DNA of 64,000 nt from Nonomuraea pusilla (GTDB lineage: Bacteria > Actinomycetota > Actinomycetes > Streptosporangiales > Streptosporangiaceae): positions 89,687-153,686 of the forward strand of contig NZ_FOBF01000025.1 of NCBI RefSeq assembly GCF_900109355.1. The letters are read 5' to 3'. The notes under the pieces were generated by a model, which saw only the letters and a list, made by a program, of their open reading frames with translations, searched no databases and was not told where the DNA came from. Each line of letters begins with the position of its first letter. The first letter of the stretch is position 1. Positions 34,003-42,232 of this stretch are shown here, one piece after another. The translations under genes were made by a program, and so were the position numbers.

Positions 34003-35334
34003 TCAGCGTGAGCGCTCGATCTCCGCGCGGACGCGGCGGGTCAGGTCATCCAGGCGGGCGCTGGTGCGCACCTCCCGCGGGCGCGGGTCGCGCAGGGCGC
34101 GCGCCCGCTCGGGCAGGGCCGCGAGGTCGGCGGCGCAGCGCTCGCGCATCGCCGCGAGCGGCTCCGGCGGGGCGACCCGCCGGCCGCCGGTCATCACCGG
34201 GGCCAGCAGCGGCCGGCAGCCGTCGGGGACGGGCTCGTCCCGCAGGCCCACCACGTCGTGGGCGTCCCCGCGGAAGACCTGCTTGGCGCCCGGCGCGGTG
34301 GCCTTCCCCGCCGAGAGCTTCATCACCGGCCGTCCGCCGTAGGCGACGAGCTTGTACGCGCTGTCGAGCGAGGGCGCGTCGGCCGACACGCCCATCTTGG
34401 TGCCCACCCCGTACGCGTCGATCGGGGCGCCGCCCCGCACGAGGGCGGCGATGTCGTGCTCGTCCAGCCCGCCGCTGGCGAAGACGTGCGCCGCGGGCAG
34501 GCCGGCCTCGTCCAGCAGCCGCCTGGCCCGCCTCGACAGCTCCGCCAGGTCGCCGGAGTCCAGCCGCACCCCGAGGCCCTCGCCGGCGCCCCGCGCCGAC
34601 CCGGTGCGCCGGGCCACCGCGATCGCCCTCCGCACCCCTTCGAGCGTGTCGTACGTGTCCACCAGGAACGTGCAGGCGCCGGGGAACTGCTCGGCGAACG
34701 CCTCGAAGGCGGCCTCCTCGCCGGGGAACGCCTCGATGAACGAGTGCGCCATGGTGCCCGCCGCGCTCAGCCCGTGCCGGCGGGCGGCCTCCACGTTGCT
34801 GGTGGCCGAGAACCCGGCGATCGCGGAGGCCCTGGCGACCGCCATCCCGGCCTCGATGCCCTGCGTGCGGCGGAACGCGAAGTCCACCAGCCGGGCGCCG
34901 CCGGCCGCGAGCACGCAGCGGGCCGCCTTGGTCGCCACGCACGTCTGGAACGTCACGTGGTTGAGCAGCACGGTCTCCACGAGCTGCGCCTCGGCGACGG
35001 GCGCGGTCACCTCCAGGACGGGTTCGCCCGCGCCCGCGACGCGGCCCTCGGGCAGCGCCCACACGTCGCCGGTGAACCTGAGGCGTCCGAACGCCTCCAG
35101 CACGCCGGGGTCGTAGCCCTGGCTGCGCCGCAGGTGGTCGAGGTCGGCGGGGCCGAACCGGAAGTCCTCCAGGAACCGCAGGCAGTCCTCCAGGCCGGCC
35201 GTCACGAGGAAGCCCCGGCCGGGAGGCAGCTCGCGCACGAACAGGCTGAACGTGGCCGGTCCCGTCATGCCCCGCCGCAGGTAGGCCGCCGCCATGTTCA
35301 GCTCGTACAGGTCGGTGAGCAGTCCCGTCGCCAT
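34003..35334 (-). CDS. pncB: nicotinate phosphoribosyltransferase
   Basis: A 443-residue enzyme of NAD salvage, converting nicotinate and PRPP to nicotinate mononucleotide with ATP hydrolysis. Family signatures: TDLYELNMAAAYLRRGM at the start, ELPPGRGFLVTAGLEDCLRFL, FSATSNVEAARRHGL, the GTMAHSFIEAFPGEEAAF segment, LVDTYDTLEGVRRAI (phosphoribosyl binding) and the FASGGLDEHDIAAL plus GVGTKMGVSADAPSLDSAYKL region. Length is normal. The gene is alone on the minus strand between an esterase and a MarR gene; other NAD genes are not nearby. The ribosome-binding site is weak (GGGGGGATTGCGATG region). Confident family call. Confidence 0.93.
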   Translation of the reverse strand: MATGLLTDLYELNMAAAYLRRGMTGPATFSLFVRELPPGRGFLVTAGLEDCLRFLEDFRFGPADLDHLRRSQGYDPGVLEAFGRLRFTGDVWALPEGRVAGAGEPVLEVTAPVAEAQLVETVLLNHVTFQTCVATKAARCVLAAGGARLVDFAFRRTQGIEAGMAVARASAIAGFSATSNVEAARRHGLSAAGTMAHSFIEAFPGEEAAFEAFAEQFPGACTFLVDTYDTLEGVRRAIAVARRTGSARGAGEGLGVRLDSGDLAELSRRARRLLDEAGLPAAHVFASGGLDEHDIAALVRGGAPIDAYGVGTKMGVSADAPSLDSAYKLVAYGGRPVMKLSAGKATAPGAKQVFRGDAHDVVGLRDEPVPDGCRPLLAPVMTGGRRVAPPEPLAAMRERCAADLAALPERARALRDPRPREVRTSARLDDLTRRVRAEIERSR

Positions 35335-35404
35335 CGCAATCCCCCCGCCGTCTGACCTTTCCCCCTGCCGGGATTCATGCGCCGGGGCGGGTGGGCGCGG
35401 CAGG

Positions 35405-35866
35405 TCATCCGGCGGCCGCGTGTCCGTCGCCGGTGTCGTCGAGCATGCGCCGCAGCAGGTCGCGCAGCGTCCGCCGCTCCTCGTCGGACAGCCCGGCGAG
35501 CGGTTCGCGGGCGAAGCGCAGGGCGCCGCGCAGCCCCGAGGCCACGCGGCGTCCCTCGTCGGTGGCGGCGGCCAGCTTCACCCGCCGGTCGTTCGGGTCG
35601 AGCCTGCGCTCCACCAGGCCCCTCGACTCCAGCCGGTCCACGATGCCGGTCACGTTCGACGGCTCGCACTTCAGCTTCTCGGCCAGCTTGCGCATCGGTA
35701 ACGGGTGGCGCGCGAGCAGGTTCAGCACGCCCGCCTGCGCGCCGGTCAGCGCGTGCTCGGCGGCGGCCTCCTCGTACTCCTCGTGGTAGCGGGCGACGAC
35801 GGAGCCGATCAGCTCGACGACTTCGAGGGTCAGCTCGTCGGAGCGGGGCTGGGACGCACGGGCCAT
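35405..35866 (-). CDS. MarR-family transcriptional regulator
   Basis: A 153-residue MarR protein: helix VVELIGSVVARYHEEYEEAAAEH, recognition segment MRKLAEKLKCEPSNVTGIVDRLESRGL and wing DPNDRRVKLAAATDEG. ATG 35866 is preferred; a longer start at 35914 would run through the operator region. It lies 119 bases from the divergently transcribed oxidoreductase gene, with an extensive inverted-repeat operator between them. It likely represses itself and the oxidoreductase and responds to a phenolic or electrophilic ligand, as MarR regulators paired with quinone/enone reductases do. The ligand is not known from sequence. Confidence 0.87.
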   Translation of the reverse strand: MARASQPRSDELTLEVVELIGSVVARYHEEYEEAAAEHALTGAQAGVLNLLARHPLPMRKLAEKLKCEPSNVTGIVDRLESRGLVERRLDPNDRRVKLAAATDEGRRVASGLRGALRFAREPLAGLSDEERRTLRDLLRRMLDDTGDGHAAAG

Positions 35867-35892
35867 GCGTCCAGGGTACCCAGTTATTTGAC

Positions 35893-35938
35893 AACCTGAA
35901 ATATTGAGATGCATCGTTATTTCAGGTTCTGAAATATT
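35893..35938. promoter_or_regulatory. MarR operator region between regulator and oxidoreductase
   Basis: An 11-bp perfect inverted repeat, AACCTGAAATA (35893-35903) and TATTTCAGGTT (35918-35928), with 14 bases between. A second dyad, TTTCAG-GTT-CTGAAA (35920-35934), shares the right arm, and CTGAAATATT occurs twice (from 35896 and 35929). TTGACA at 35888-35893 is a good -35 for the oxidoreductase. The region is strikingly AT-rich against its surroundings. Confidence 0.6.
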
Positions 35939-35985
35939 CGGCCGGGTCGTGCCCGGTCCCTGCCCCGCACCGAAAGGCGACCCAC

Positions 35986-37008
35986 ATGACCGACACGCCC
36001 TCGATCCCCGCCGTCAGCCGCGAGTGGCACCTGCTCAGCCGCCCCGTCGGCCTGCCGAGGCCCGAGGACTTCGCCCTCGTCGGGGCCCCGATCCCGCAGC
36101 CGGGCCCCGGCCAGGTCCTCGTCCGCAACCTGTACCTGTCCGTCGACCCGTACATGCGCGGGCGCATGAGCGCCGCCAAGTCGTACGTCGCCCCCTACGA
36201 ACTGGGCCGGGCGATGCAGGGCGGCGCCGTCGGCGAGGTCGTCGCCTCAGCCGCCGACGGCCTCGCGGTGGGCGACCACGTCCTGCACTTCCTCGGCTGG
36301 CGCGAGTACGCCGTCGTGGACGCCGGGCACGCCGTCAAGGTGGACCCGGACGCCGCGCCGCTCAGCGCCTACCTGGGCGTCCTCGGCATGACCGGCCTGA
36401 CCGCGTACGCGGGCCTGCTGCGCACCGCCGCGTTCAAGGCGGGCGACAGCGTCTTCGTCTCCGGCGCCGCGGGCGCCGTCGGCAGCCAGGTCGGCCAGAT
36501 CGCCAGGCTCAAGGGCGCCGGCCGGGTCGTCGGCTCGGCCGGCTCGGACGAGAAGGTCAGGCTCCTGCTCGACGAGTACGGCTTCGACGCCGCCTTCAAC
36601 TACAAGGCGGGCCCCGTCCACGAGCAGCTCGCGCAGGCCGCCCCCGACGGCGTGGACGTCTACTTCGACAACGTCGGCGGCGACCACCTGGAGGCCGCCA
36701 TCGGCAGCCTCAACCGGGGCGGCAGGATCGCGATCTGCGGCATGATCTCGGTCTACAACGACACCGAGCCCGCCCCCGGCCCGCGCAGCCTCTCCCGGCT
36801 CATCCAGACCCGCGGCCGCATCGAGGGCTTCCTCGTGGGCGACCACTACGACCTGCAGCCGCGGTTCGTCGAGGAGGTAGGGCCCTGGGTCGCGTCCGGC
36901 GCGCTGAAGTACCGCGAGACCGTCGTCGAGGGCGTCGGGAACACCCTGGAGGCGTTCCTCGGCGTGCTGCGCGGCGACAACGTCGGCAAGATGCTCGTCA
37001 GGCTCTGA
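35986..37008 (+). CDS. NADP-dependent medium-chain oxidoreductase (enone/curcumin reductase-like)
   Basis: A 340-residue zinc-independent MDR enzyme of the leukotriene B4 dehydrogenase/curcumin reductase group: N-terminal LYLSVDPYMRGRMS (typical of this group), the MTGLTAYAGLLRTAAFKAGDSVFVSGAAGAVGS cofactor-binding entry, AGSDEKVRLL, and YFDNVGGDHLEAAIGSLNRGGRIAICGMIS. It reduces activated carbon-carbon double bonds of enones and aldehydes with NADPH. The structural and catalytic zinc Cys clusters of alcohol dehydrogenases are absent. AAAGGCGA precedes ATG 35986. Divergent from the MarR gene with shared operator, so probably induced by its electrophilic substrates. Confidence 0.9.
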   Translation: MTDTPSIPAVSREWHLLSRPVGLPRPEDFALVGAPIPQPGPGQVLVRNLYLSVDPYMRGRMSAAKSYVAPYELGRAMQGGAVGEVVASAADGLAVGDHVLHFLGWREYAVVDAGHAVKVDPDAAPLSAYLGVLGMTGLTAYAGLLRTAAFKAGDSVFVSGAAGAVGSQVGQIARLKGAGRVVGSAGSDEKVRLLLDEYGFDAAFNYKAGPVHEQLAQAAPDGVDVYFDNVGGDHLEAAIGSLNRGGRIAICGMISVYNDTEPAPGPRSLSRLIQTRGRIEGFLVGDHYDLQPRFVEEVGPWVASGALKYRETVVEGVGNTLEAFLGVLRGDNVGKMLVRL

Positions 37009-37042
37009 CGGCGCCCGCGCCGGTGGCGCGCGACGGGGGAGG

Positions 37043-37519
37043 TCAGCGGGGGGTGGGCAGCTCGAACCAGACGGCCTTGCCTTCCCCTTCGCCGCCCTCC
37101 CCGCAGTCGTCCCCGGTCCTGGCCACGCCCCAGCAGCAGGCGAGGGCGTCCAGGAGGGGCAGCCCGCGGCAGCCCTCGTCGTACAGCACGGGCGTGCGCA
37201 GCGTGGGCGGACGCGGGCTGGTGTCGGTGACCTCGCAGCGCAGCAGCCCGTCGATGAGCCAGACGGTCAGCGTGATGGGTCCGGGCGCGTAGCGGACGGC
37301 GTTCGTGACCAGTTCGCTGACCAGGAGGACGGCGGTCTCGACGTCGCCGAACCCCCACCGGGCCAGGCGGCCGCCGGCCAGCCGCCGCGCGGTGCCGGGG
37401 GACCTGGGGTCGGCCGGCAGCGACCAGGAGGCGAAGGCGGACCGCTCTTCCAGCGGCGTGGCAGGCCCGTACCCGTACAGGGCGGGCCCGCGCTGTGTGT
37501 GCGGGATGAGCGAGTTCAC
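37043..37519 (-). CDS. RsbW-like ATP-binding regulatory protein (HATPase_c)
   Basis: A 158-residue single GHKL ATPase domain: ETAVLLVSELVTNAVRYAPGP carries the N-box (E, N), ITLTVWLIDGLLRCEVTDTSPRPP the G1-like box with the Asp, and CRGLPLLDALACCWGV the G2-like region. Such short kinase-like proteins in actinomycetes act as anti-sigma factors or phosphotransfer regulators, often with PP2C phosphatases; one GAF-PP2C gene lies 11 kb away. The start is GTG 37519 because AGGAGGT lies 6 bases upstream; ATG 37552 further upstream lacks one. A Glu/Gly-rich loop near the end (GEGGEGEG) is unusual. Partner and sigma factor are unknown. Confidence 0.8.
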   Translation of the reverse strand: MNSLIPHTQRGPALYGYGPATPLEERSAFASWSLPADPRSPGTARRLAGGRLARWGFGDVETAVLLVSELVTNAVRYAPGPITLTVWLIDGLLRCEVTDTSPRPPTLRTPVLYDEGCRGLPLLDALACCWGVARTGDDCGEGGEGEGKAVWFELPTPR

Positions 37520-37761
37520 GAGGTACCTCCTGAACTGGACGGCAATGGCCACCAGGCTAGGAAGCGCCCCCGGCGCTCATGGTGGGCACAATGCGCAGTC
37601 GAAGGCCCCCGACCAGGGCATTCTGCCGGGGGTGCGCCTGAGCCCTCGTGCGTAGGGGGCTGCTCGACGACCCCGCGAGGGTCCGCGCCGCCGTCCAGGA
37701 GGCGCCGGCCAGGATCCTCGCCGGGGACGGCGTCGCAGGGACGCCGTCCCGTGGCCCCGGC

Positions 37762-39105
37762 TCAGGCGGGCGGCAGGGCCAGCACGGCGGCCGGCAGGTG
37801 ACGCAGCCCGGCAGGGACGGTGACCGAGCCGTCCGGGCCGACCTCCGCCGGGACGCCGCCCCACCGCGCGCCCGTACGTCCCAGCAGGTCGGACGGCAGG
37901 CGGAAGGCGCCGTGCGCCGGGTCGAGGACGATCACGTTGAGCGTGCCGTCCGGCTGGACGGTGTAGCGCAGCGGCGCGCCCGACGGCTCGGCGTGGCGGC
38001 GCCACGGACGGGTGCCGTAGACGGCGTCCGGATGGGCCGCGAGCCACCCGCCCAGGTGGCGCAGCCGCTCCACCTGCGCCTCCGGCAGGGAGCCGTCGCC
38101 GCGCGGGCTGATGTTGAGCAGCAGGTTGCCGTTCTTGGCGACGGTGTCGACCAGGAGGTGCACCAGCTCGGCGGCGCCGATGAGGTGGCTGTCGTCCTCG
38201 GCCCGGTTGTAGCCGAACGACGCGCCGAGCCCGCGGGTGGCCTCCCACGCCCACGCGGGCGCGGCGGACTCGGTGCGGTACTCCCGGGTCCTGAACCCCA
38301 GGTGCGGAACGCCCCACCGGTCGTTGACCACGCCGTCGGGCACCACCTCGTAGTAGCGCTCGAACAGGGCGGCCAGGCTGTGGGGGCCGCGGGCCTTGGC
38401 GGAGTCGGGCCAGTCGATGTCGTTCCACAGCACGTCCGGCCGGTGCCGCTCGACGAGCTCCGCCACCTGCTCGTAGCAGTAGCGGGCGAAGGCGGGGTCG
38501 TTGCGCCGGTAGGTGAACAGGTCGGTCAGCGACCTGATCGGCGGGAAGTCCGAGACGTGCCAGTCGAGCGCGCCCGAGTAGTAGAGGCCGAACCGCAGCC
38601 CCGCCGAGCGGGCGGCGCCCGCCAGCTCGGCGACGACGTCGCGGCGCGGCCCCCGGTGGACGCTGGAGAAGCGGGTCGTGGCGGTGTCCCACAGGCAGAA
38701 CCCGTCGTGGTGCTTGGCCGTGGGCACCACGTAACGCGCCCCGCAGTCGGCGAACAGCCGCATCCAGGCGCCGGGGTCGTACGAACCGGCGTCCCACAGG
38801 TCGGCCAGGTCCTCGTAGGAGGTGCCCACCCCGAAGGCGCTCTCGTGGAAGTCGCGGGTGGGGGAGCCGGGGACGCGCAGGGTGTTGGCGTACCACTCGG
38901 CGTACTGGTGGTGGCTGTACTCCAGTTCCACCGGCACGTCCTGGCCGGGGACGCGCGGCAGCGCCCAGCCGGCGACCGAGTACGGCCCCCAGTGCACGAA
39001 CACGCCGAACTTGGCGTCGCGGTACCAGTCCGGCACGGGCCTTTCGGGGTAGTCCGGCGCGTCCGCGCCGAGGTCGGGCCCGGTGCGTCGGTCGAAGAAG
39101 AGCAT
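37762..39105 (-). CDS. alpha-L-fucosidase (GH29)
   Basis: A 447-residue glycoside hydrolase family 29 enzyme without signal peptide. Characteristic segments: PDWYRDAKFGVFVHWGPYSVAGW, EWYANTLRV, YVVPTAKHHDGFCLWDT, FGLYYSGALDW, and the nucleophile region DVLWNDIDWPDSAK; the C-terminal beta-sandwich follows (RGDGSLPEAQVERLR). It retains L-fucose from alpha-linked fucosides with overall retention. It is cytoplasmic, so its substrate must be imported; the ABC importer genes directly upstream in the same operon (10-base gap to the permease) supply it. AAAGGA precedes ATG 39105. The operon is probably controlled by the divergent ROK regulator. Confidence 0.9.
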   Translation of the reverse strand: MLFFDRRTGPDLGADAPDYPERPVPDWYRDAKFGVFVHWGPYSVAGWALPRVPGQDVPVELEYSHHQYAEWYANTLRVPGSPTRDFHESAFGVGTSYEDLADLWDAGSYDPGAWMRLFADCGARYVVPTAKHHDGFCLWDTATTRFSSVHRGPRRDVVAELAGAARSAGLRFGLYYSGALDWHVSDFPPIRSLTDLFTYRRNDPAFARYCYEQVAELVERHRPDVLWNDIDWPDSAKARGPHSLAALFERYYEVVPDGVVNDRWGVPHLGFRTREYRTESAAPAWAWEATRGLGASFGYNRAEDDSHLIGAAELVHLLVDTVAKNGNLLLNISPRGDGSLPEAQVERLRHLGGWLAAHPDAVYGTRPWRRHAEPSGAPLRYTVQPDGTLNVIVLDPAHGAFRLPSDLLGRTGARWGGVPAEVGPDGSVTVPAGLRHLPAAVLALPPA

Positions 39106-39114
39106 GGGTTCCTT

Positions 39115-39960
39115 TCAGCGCCCGGCCAGCCCGGCCGTGGCGATTCCCTTCACCAGGTGTTTCTGCAGCGCGACCAGCAGCAGCAGGGTGGGCAGGACGG
39201 AGATGACGGAGGCGGCCATGACCAGGTGCCACTGGTTGCCGTTCTGGCCGAAGAACAGCTGCAGGCCGAGCGGCACGGTGCCGCGGGCGTTCACGTCGTT
39301 GATCATGATGAGCGGCCACAGGAAACTGTTCCAGTAGCCGATGAAGGTGAACACGGCGAGCACACCGAGGGCGGGCCTGGCGAGCGGCAGCAGGATGCGT
39401 AGGAAGACGCGCAGCTCGCCGGCGCCGTCGAGGCGGGCCGCCTCGCGCAGCTCGCCCGGCACGCTCCTGAAGAACTGCCGCAGCAGGAACGCCCCGAACG
39501 CGGTGAACGCCCACGGGAAGATCAGCGCCTGGTAGCTGTCGACCCAGCCGAGCGCCTGCATGAGGAGGAACATCGGCACGACGAGCACCTCCTGCGGCAC
39601 CATCATCGTGGCGAGGAAGACGAGGAAGATGCCGTCCCTGCCGCGCCAGCGCAGCGCCGCGAAGGCGTAGGCCGACAGCGCCGACGCGGCGAGCACGACG
39701 AGGGTGCCCGCGCCCGCGACGAGGACGCCGTTGAGCATGTACCGCTCGAACGGCACGTACGAGAAGACGTCGGCGAAGTTGCGCCAGCGCACCTCCGAGC
39801 CGACCAGCGAGGTCGGCGAGCCGAACGTCTCGCCCGGCGGTTTGAGCGCGGTGGCGACGGCGAAGACCAGCGGGTACAGGAACAGCAGGGCGACGGCGGC
39901 CAGCAGGACGTGCGACAGCGCCCGTCCGGCTCCCCGGGACGCCACGCGGCTAGCTCTCAT
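39115..39960 (-). CDS. carbohydrate ABC transporter permease (MalG/CUT1 type)
   Basis: A 281-residue inner-membrane permease with six predicted helices, starting with HVLLAAVALLFLYPLVFAVATAL, and the EAA loop ELREAARLDGAGELRVFLRILLPLARPAL, which docks the ATPase. It is of the MalG half of CUT1 importers. Its start (ATG 39960) overlaps the end of the other permease by 11 bases, indicating translational coupling. Importer subunits encoded here are binding protein, two permeases; no ATPase gene is present, so a shared MsiK-type ATPase elsewhere is expected, as is usual in actinomycetes. The substrate is inferred to be a fucosylated sugar from the adjacent GH29 gene. Confidence 0.9.
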   Translation of the reverse strand: MRASRVASRGAGRALSHVLLAAVALLFLYPLVFAVATALKPPGETFGSPTSLVGSEVRWRNFADVFSYVPFERYMLNGVLVAGAGTLVVLAASALSAYAFAALRWRGRDGIFLVFLATMMVPQEVLVVPMFLLMQALGWVDSYQALIFPWAFTAFGAFLLRQFFRSVPGELREAARLDGAGELRVFLRILLPLARPALGVLAVFTFIGYWNSFLWPLIMINDVNARGTVPLGLQLFFGQNGNQWHLVMAASVISVLPTLLLLVALQKHLVKGIATAGLAGR

Positions 39961-40792
39961 AGTGGACCCACCGTCTCTGCCCCAGGAACTGCAGGGCCGT
40001 CACGCCGAGGATGATCGCGAACAGCAGCCATGCGCCCGCCGCGGCCAGCCCGAGGTCGCGGGACTGGAAGCCGGCCTGGTAGACGTTCATGACCAGCGTC
40101 TCCGTGGCGTTGCCCGGACCTCCGGCCGTGAGGATGTAGGGCTGGGTGAACACCTGCAACGCGTTGATCATCGTCATGGTGGCGGCGAAGAACAGCGCGG
40201 GCGAGATCAGCGGCAGCTGCACGCTGACGAGCCTGCGCAGGCCGGTCGCGCCGTCGATGGACGCGGCCTCCAGCACGCTGGGCGACATCTCGTTGATGGC
40301 GGCCGAGAAGACGATCATGTTGTAGCCGAATCCCTGCCACACGCTCATCACCACGACCGAGACCAGGGCGGTGCGGCCGTCTGCCAGCAGGTTCGGCTCG
40401 CCGCCCATGGCCTGGAAGAGCAGCTTCCAGATGACGGCGTTGGCGACCATCGGGGTGACGGCCGGGACGAAGAACAGCACCCGCCACAGGTTCGCCCAGC
40501 GCGACCTGTTGATCCAGAACGCGAGCCCGAGGGCGAGGACGATGTTCAGCGGCACGTACAGGCCGGTGAATACGAACGTGTTGCGCAGCGCCGTGAGGAA
40601 GTCGGGGTCGTCACCGAGCAGGTAGCGGAAGTTCTCCAGCCCCACGAACCGCCGCGAGCCGAGCATGGGCCACTCGAAGAAGCTCATGACGACGGCCATG
40701 CCGAACGGGAACAGGGTGAACAGCCCCAGTCCGAGCACGCTCGGCGTGACGAAGCCGAGCGCGCTCCACTGCTCTGTCCTGCGCGGTCTCAC
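39950..40792 (-). CDS. carbohydrate ABC transporter permease (MalF/CUT1 type)
   Basis: A 280-residue permease. The true start is GTG 40792, overlapping the binding-protein stop as GTGA (4-base overlap). Helices begin with SALGFVTPSVLGLGLFTLFPFGMAVVMSF; the EAA loop is SVLEAASIDGATGLRRLVSVQLPLISPAL. The NRSRWANLWRVLFFVPAVTPMVANAVIW segment is typical of MalF-like CUT1 proteins. It forms the heterodimeric channel with the permease encoded next. Overlapping genes throughout the operon fit stoichiometric expression. Confidence 0.9.
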   Translation of the reverse strand: MRPRRTEQWSALGFVTPSVLGLGLFTLFPFGMAVVMSFFEWPMLGSRRFVGLENFRYLLGDDPDFLTALRNTFVFTGLYVPLNIVLALGLAFWINRSRWANLWRVLFFVPAVTPMVANAVIWKLLFQAMGGEPNLLADGRTALVSVVVMSVWQGFGYNMIVFSAAINEMSPSVLEAASIDGATGLRRLVSVQLPLISPALFFAATMTMINALQVFTQPYILTAGGPGNATETLVMNVYQAGFQSRDLGLAAAGAWLLFAIILGVTALQFLGQRRWVHYES

Positions 40793-42063
40793 TGGCCTCT
40801 GACGCTCTGCTGCTGGATGGTGGCGAGCGCGTCCTTGGGCGTCTGGGCGCCCGTGTAGACCTGGATCAGGTACTGCGCCATGAGCTTGCCGACGCTGTCC
40901 CAGTTCCTGGTGGTGAACAGCGGCACGCCTCCGGCCAGGCCCTCCTTCACGGAGGCGATCGCGGCGCGCACCGGCTCGGCGTTCGCCGGGTCCTGCTTGA
41001 CGAGGAACTCCTCGTAGGTGGCCTGCTGCGCGGTGCGCGAGGGGAAGCTGCGGCCCTGCCCGGCCAGGTAGCCCTGGGCGTCGGCACCGGTCAGCACGGA
41101 GACGGCCTTGACGGCCTCGTCCGGGTACGGGCAGCCCTTGGCGACGCCGAAGCCGGAGCCCGCGAGGTACGTCTTCGAGCCGCCGGGCCCGGCCGGCAGC
41201 GGCGCGAAGCCGACCTTGAACTTCGCGTCCTTGACGGCCGAGCCGATGTTCCACGACCCGTCGACGGCCATCATCGCGTTGCCGTTGAGGAACTGCGTCT
41301 CGCCCCAGCCCACGTCGGAGGAGCTGGCGGGCACCAGCGCGGCCTTGCCGGCCGCGAGCCCGGCGTACCAGGTGAGGGCGTCCACCATCGGCTGGCTGTC
41401 GAACTGGAGCTTGACGTCGGGCGTGACCGGCTGGGCGCCGTTGTAGGACAGCATGAGCGACAGGGAGTGCAGGTCGGCGAACGACATGCCGAACCCGGCC
41501 TTGCCGCCGGTGGACAGCTTCTTGGCCGCCTGCTCGAAGTCGGTGATCGTCCAGCCGCTCCTCGGCTCGGGCACCCCGGCCTTGGCGAAGGCGTCCTTGT
41601 TGTAGTAGAGGAGCATCGACGCCAGGTCGTAGGGCAGGGCGAGCTGCTTGCCGCCGAGCTTGAGCACCTGCAGCGCGGCGGGCGAGAAGCCCTGGACGTC
41701 GGCCTTGCCGTCGAGCGGCTCCAGCAGGTCGGCGTAGGCGCCCAGGCGCAGGCTCTGCATGGACACCACGCACGGCTGCTTGCCGGCGGCGAACTCGGTC
41801 TGGAGCTTGGTGAAGTAGTCGTTGAACGGCGCCGTCCGGAGATTGACCTTGATGGTGGGGTACTTCTGGGTGACCAGCCCGGCGAGGTGGTCGAGCTGGG
41901 CCTTCTCGTCCTCGCTGCCGGCCCACATCTCCCAGTCCAGGGTGACGGTGCCGCCCCCGTCGCGCGTGCCGCCCGCCGTGGCGGACCCTCCGCCGCCGCA
42001 AGCGGCGCAGACCATGATGCCTGCCAGGCCCAGGGCCGGCAGGACGCTTCCGCGCATGCGCAT
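40789..42063 (-). CDS. carbohydrate ABC transporter substrate-binding lipoprotein
   Basis: A 424-residue extracellular solute-binding protein (family 1). The N-terminus MRMRGSVLPALGLAGIMV leads to a lipobox with Cys22 followed by a Gly stretch, so it is membrane-anchored. Conserved features: TLDWEMWAGSEDEKAQLDHLAGLV, LPYDLASMLLYYNKDAFAKAGV, WTITDFEQAAKKL and AMMAVDGSWNIGSAV. AGGAGGG lies 7 bases before ATG 42063. First gene of the importer-fucosidase operon and likely the specificity determinant for the sugar; the ROK operator lies 30-50 bases upstream of the start. Confidence 0.92.
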   Translation of the reverse strand: MRMRGSVLPALGLAGIMVCAACGGGGSATAGGTRDGGGTVTLDWEMWAGSEDEKAQLDHLAGLVTQKYPTIKVNLRTAPFNDYFTKLQTEFAAGKQPCVVSMQSLRLGAYADLLEPLDGKADVQGFSPAALQVLKLGGKQLALPYDLASMLLYYNKDAFAKAGVPEPRSGWTITDFEQAAKKLSTGGKAGFGMSFADLHSLSLMLSYNGAQPVTPDVKLQFDSQPMVDALTWYAGLAAGKAALVPASSSDVGWGETQFLNGNAMMAVDGSWNIGSAVKDAKFKVGFAPLPAGPGGSKTYLAGSGFGVAKGCPYPDEAVKAVSVLTGADAQGYLAGQGRSFPSRTAQQATYEEFLVKQDPANAEPVRAAIASVKEGLAGGVPLFTTRNWDSVGKLMAQYLIQVYTGAQTPKDALATIQQQSVRGQ

Positions 42064-42091
42064 CTGCGCTCCCTCCTAGACGCCGCCCATG

Positions 42092-42115
42092 ATATTTTTC
42101 GGGGGCGAATTTATT
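42092..42115. promoter_or_regulatory. ROK-type operator between sugar operon and its regulator
   Basis: An AT-rich island around TTCG-GGGG-CGAA (42098-42109), flanked by ATATTT on one side and TTTATTA on the other. TTCG/CGAA-centred, AT-flanked sites are the pattern bound by NagC/XylR-type ROK regulators. It lies 29 bases upstream of the binding-protein start and overlaps its probable promoter. Confidence 0.5.
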
Positions 42116-42182
42116 ATGGTGGCTGACCTTAGGGTCGAGGCGCGCAGGGCGTCAAGAGCAGGGCGTGAACATCGGCCGCCAG

Positions 42183-42216
42183 GAGCAGGCCTCAAGAGCA
42201 GGCCTCAAGAGCAGGG
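42183..42216 (+). repeat. 13-bp tandem repeat in ROK gene leader
   Basis: GAGCAGGCCTCAA occurs twice in tandem (42183-42195, 42196-42208) followed by a partial third unit (GAGCAGGG); a further related copy (GAGCAGGGCGT) lies at 42156. The array is in the untranslated leader just upstream of the ROK start. Confidence 0.7.
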
Positions 42217-42232
42217 CGTCGAGAGAGGGAGA

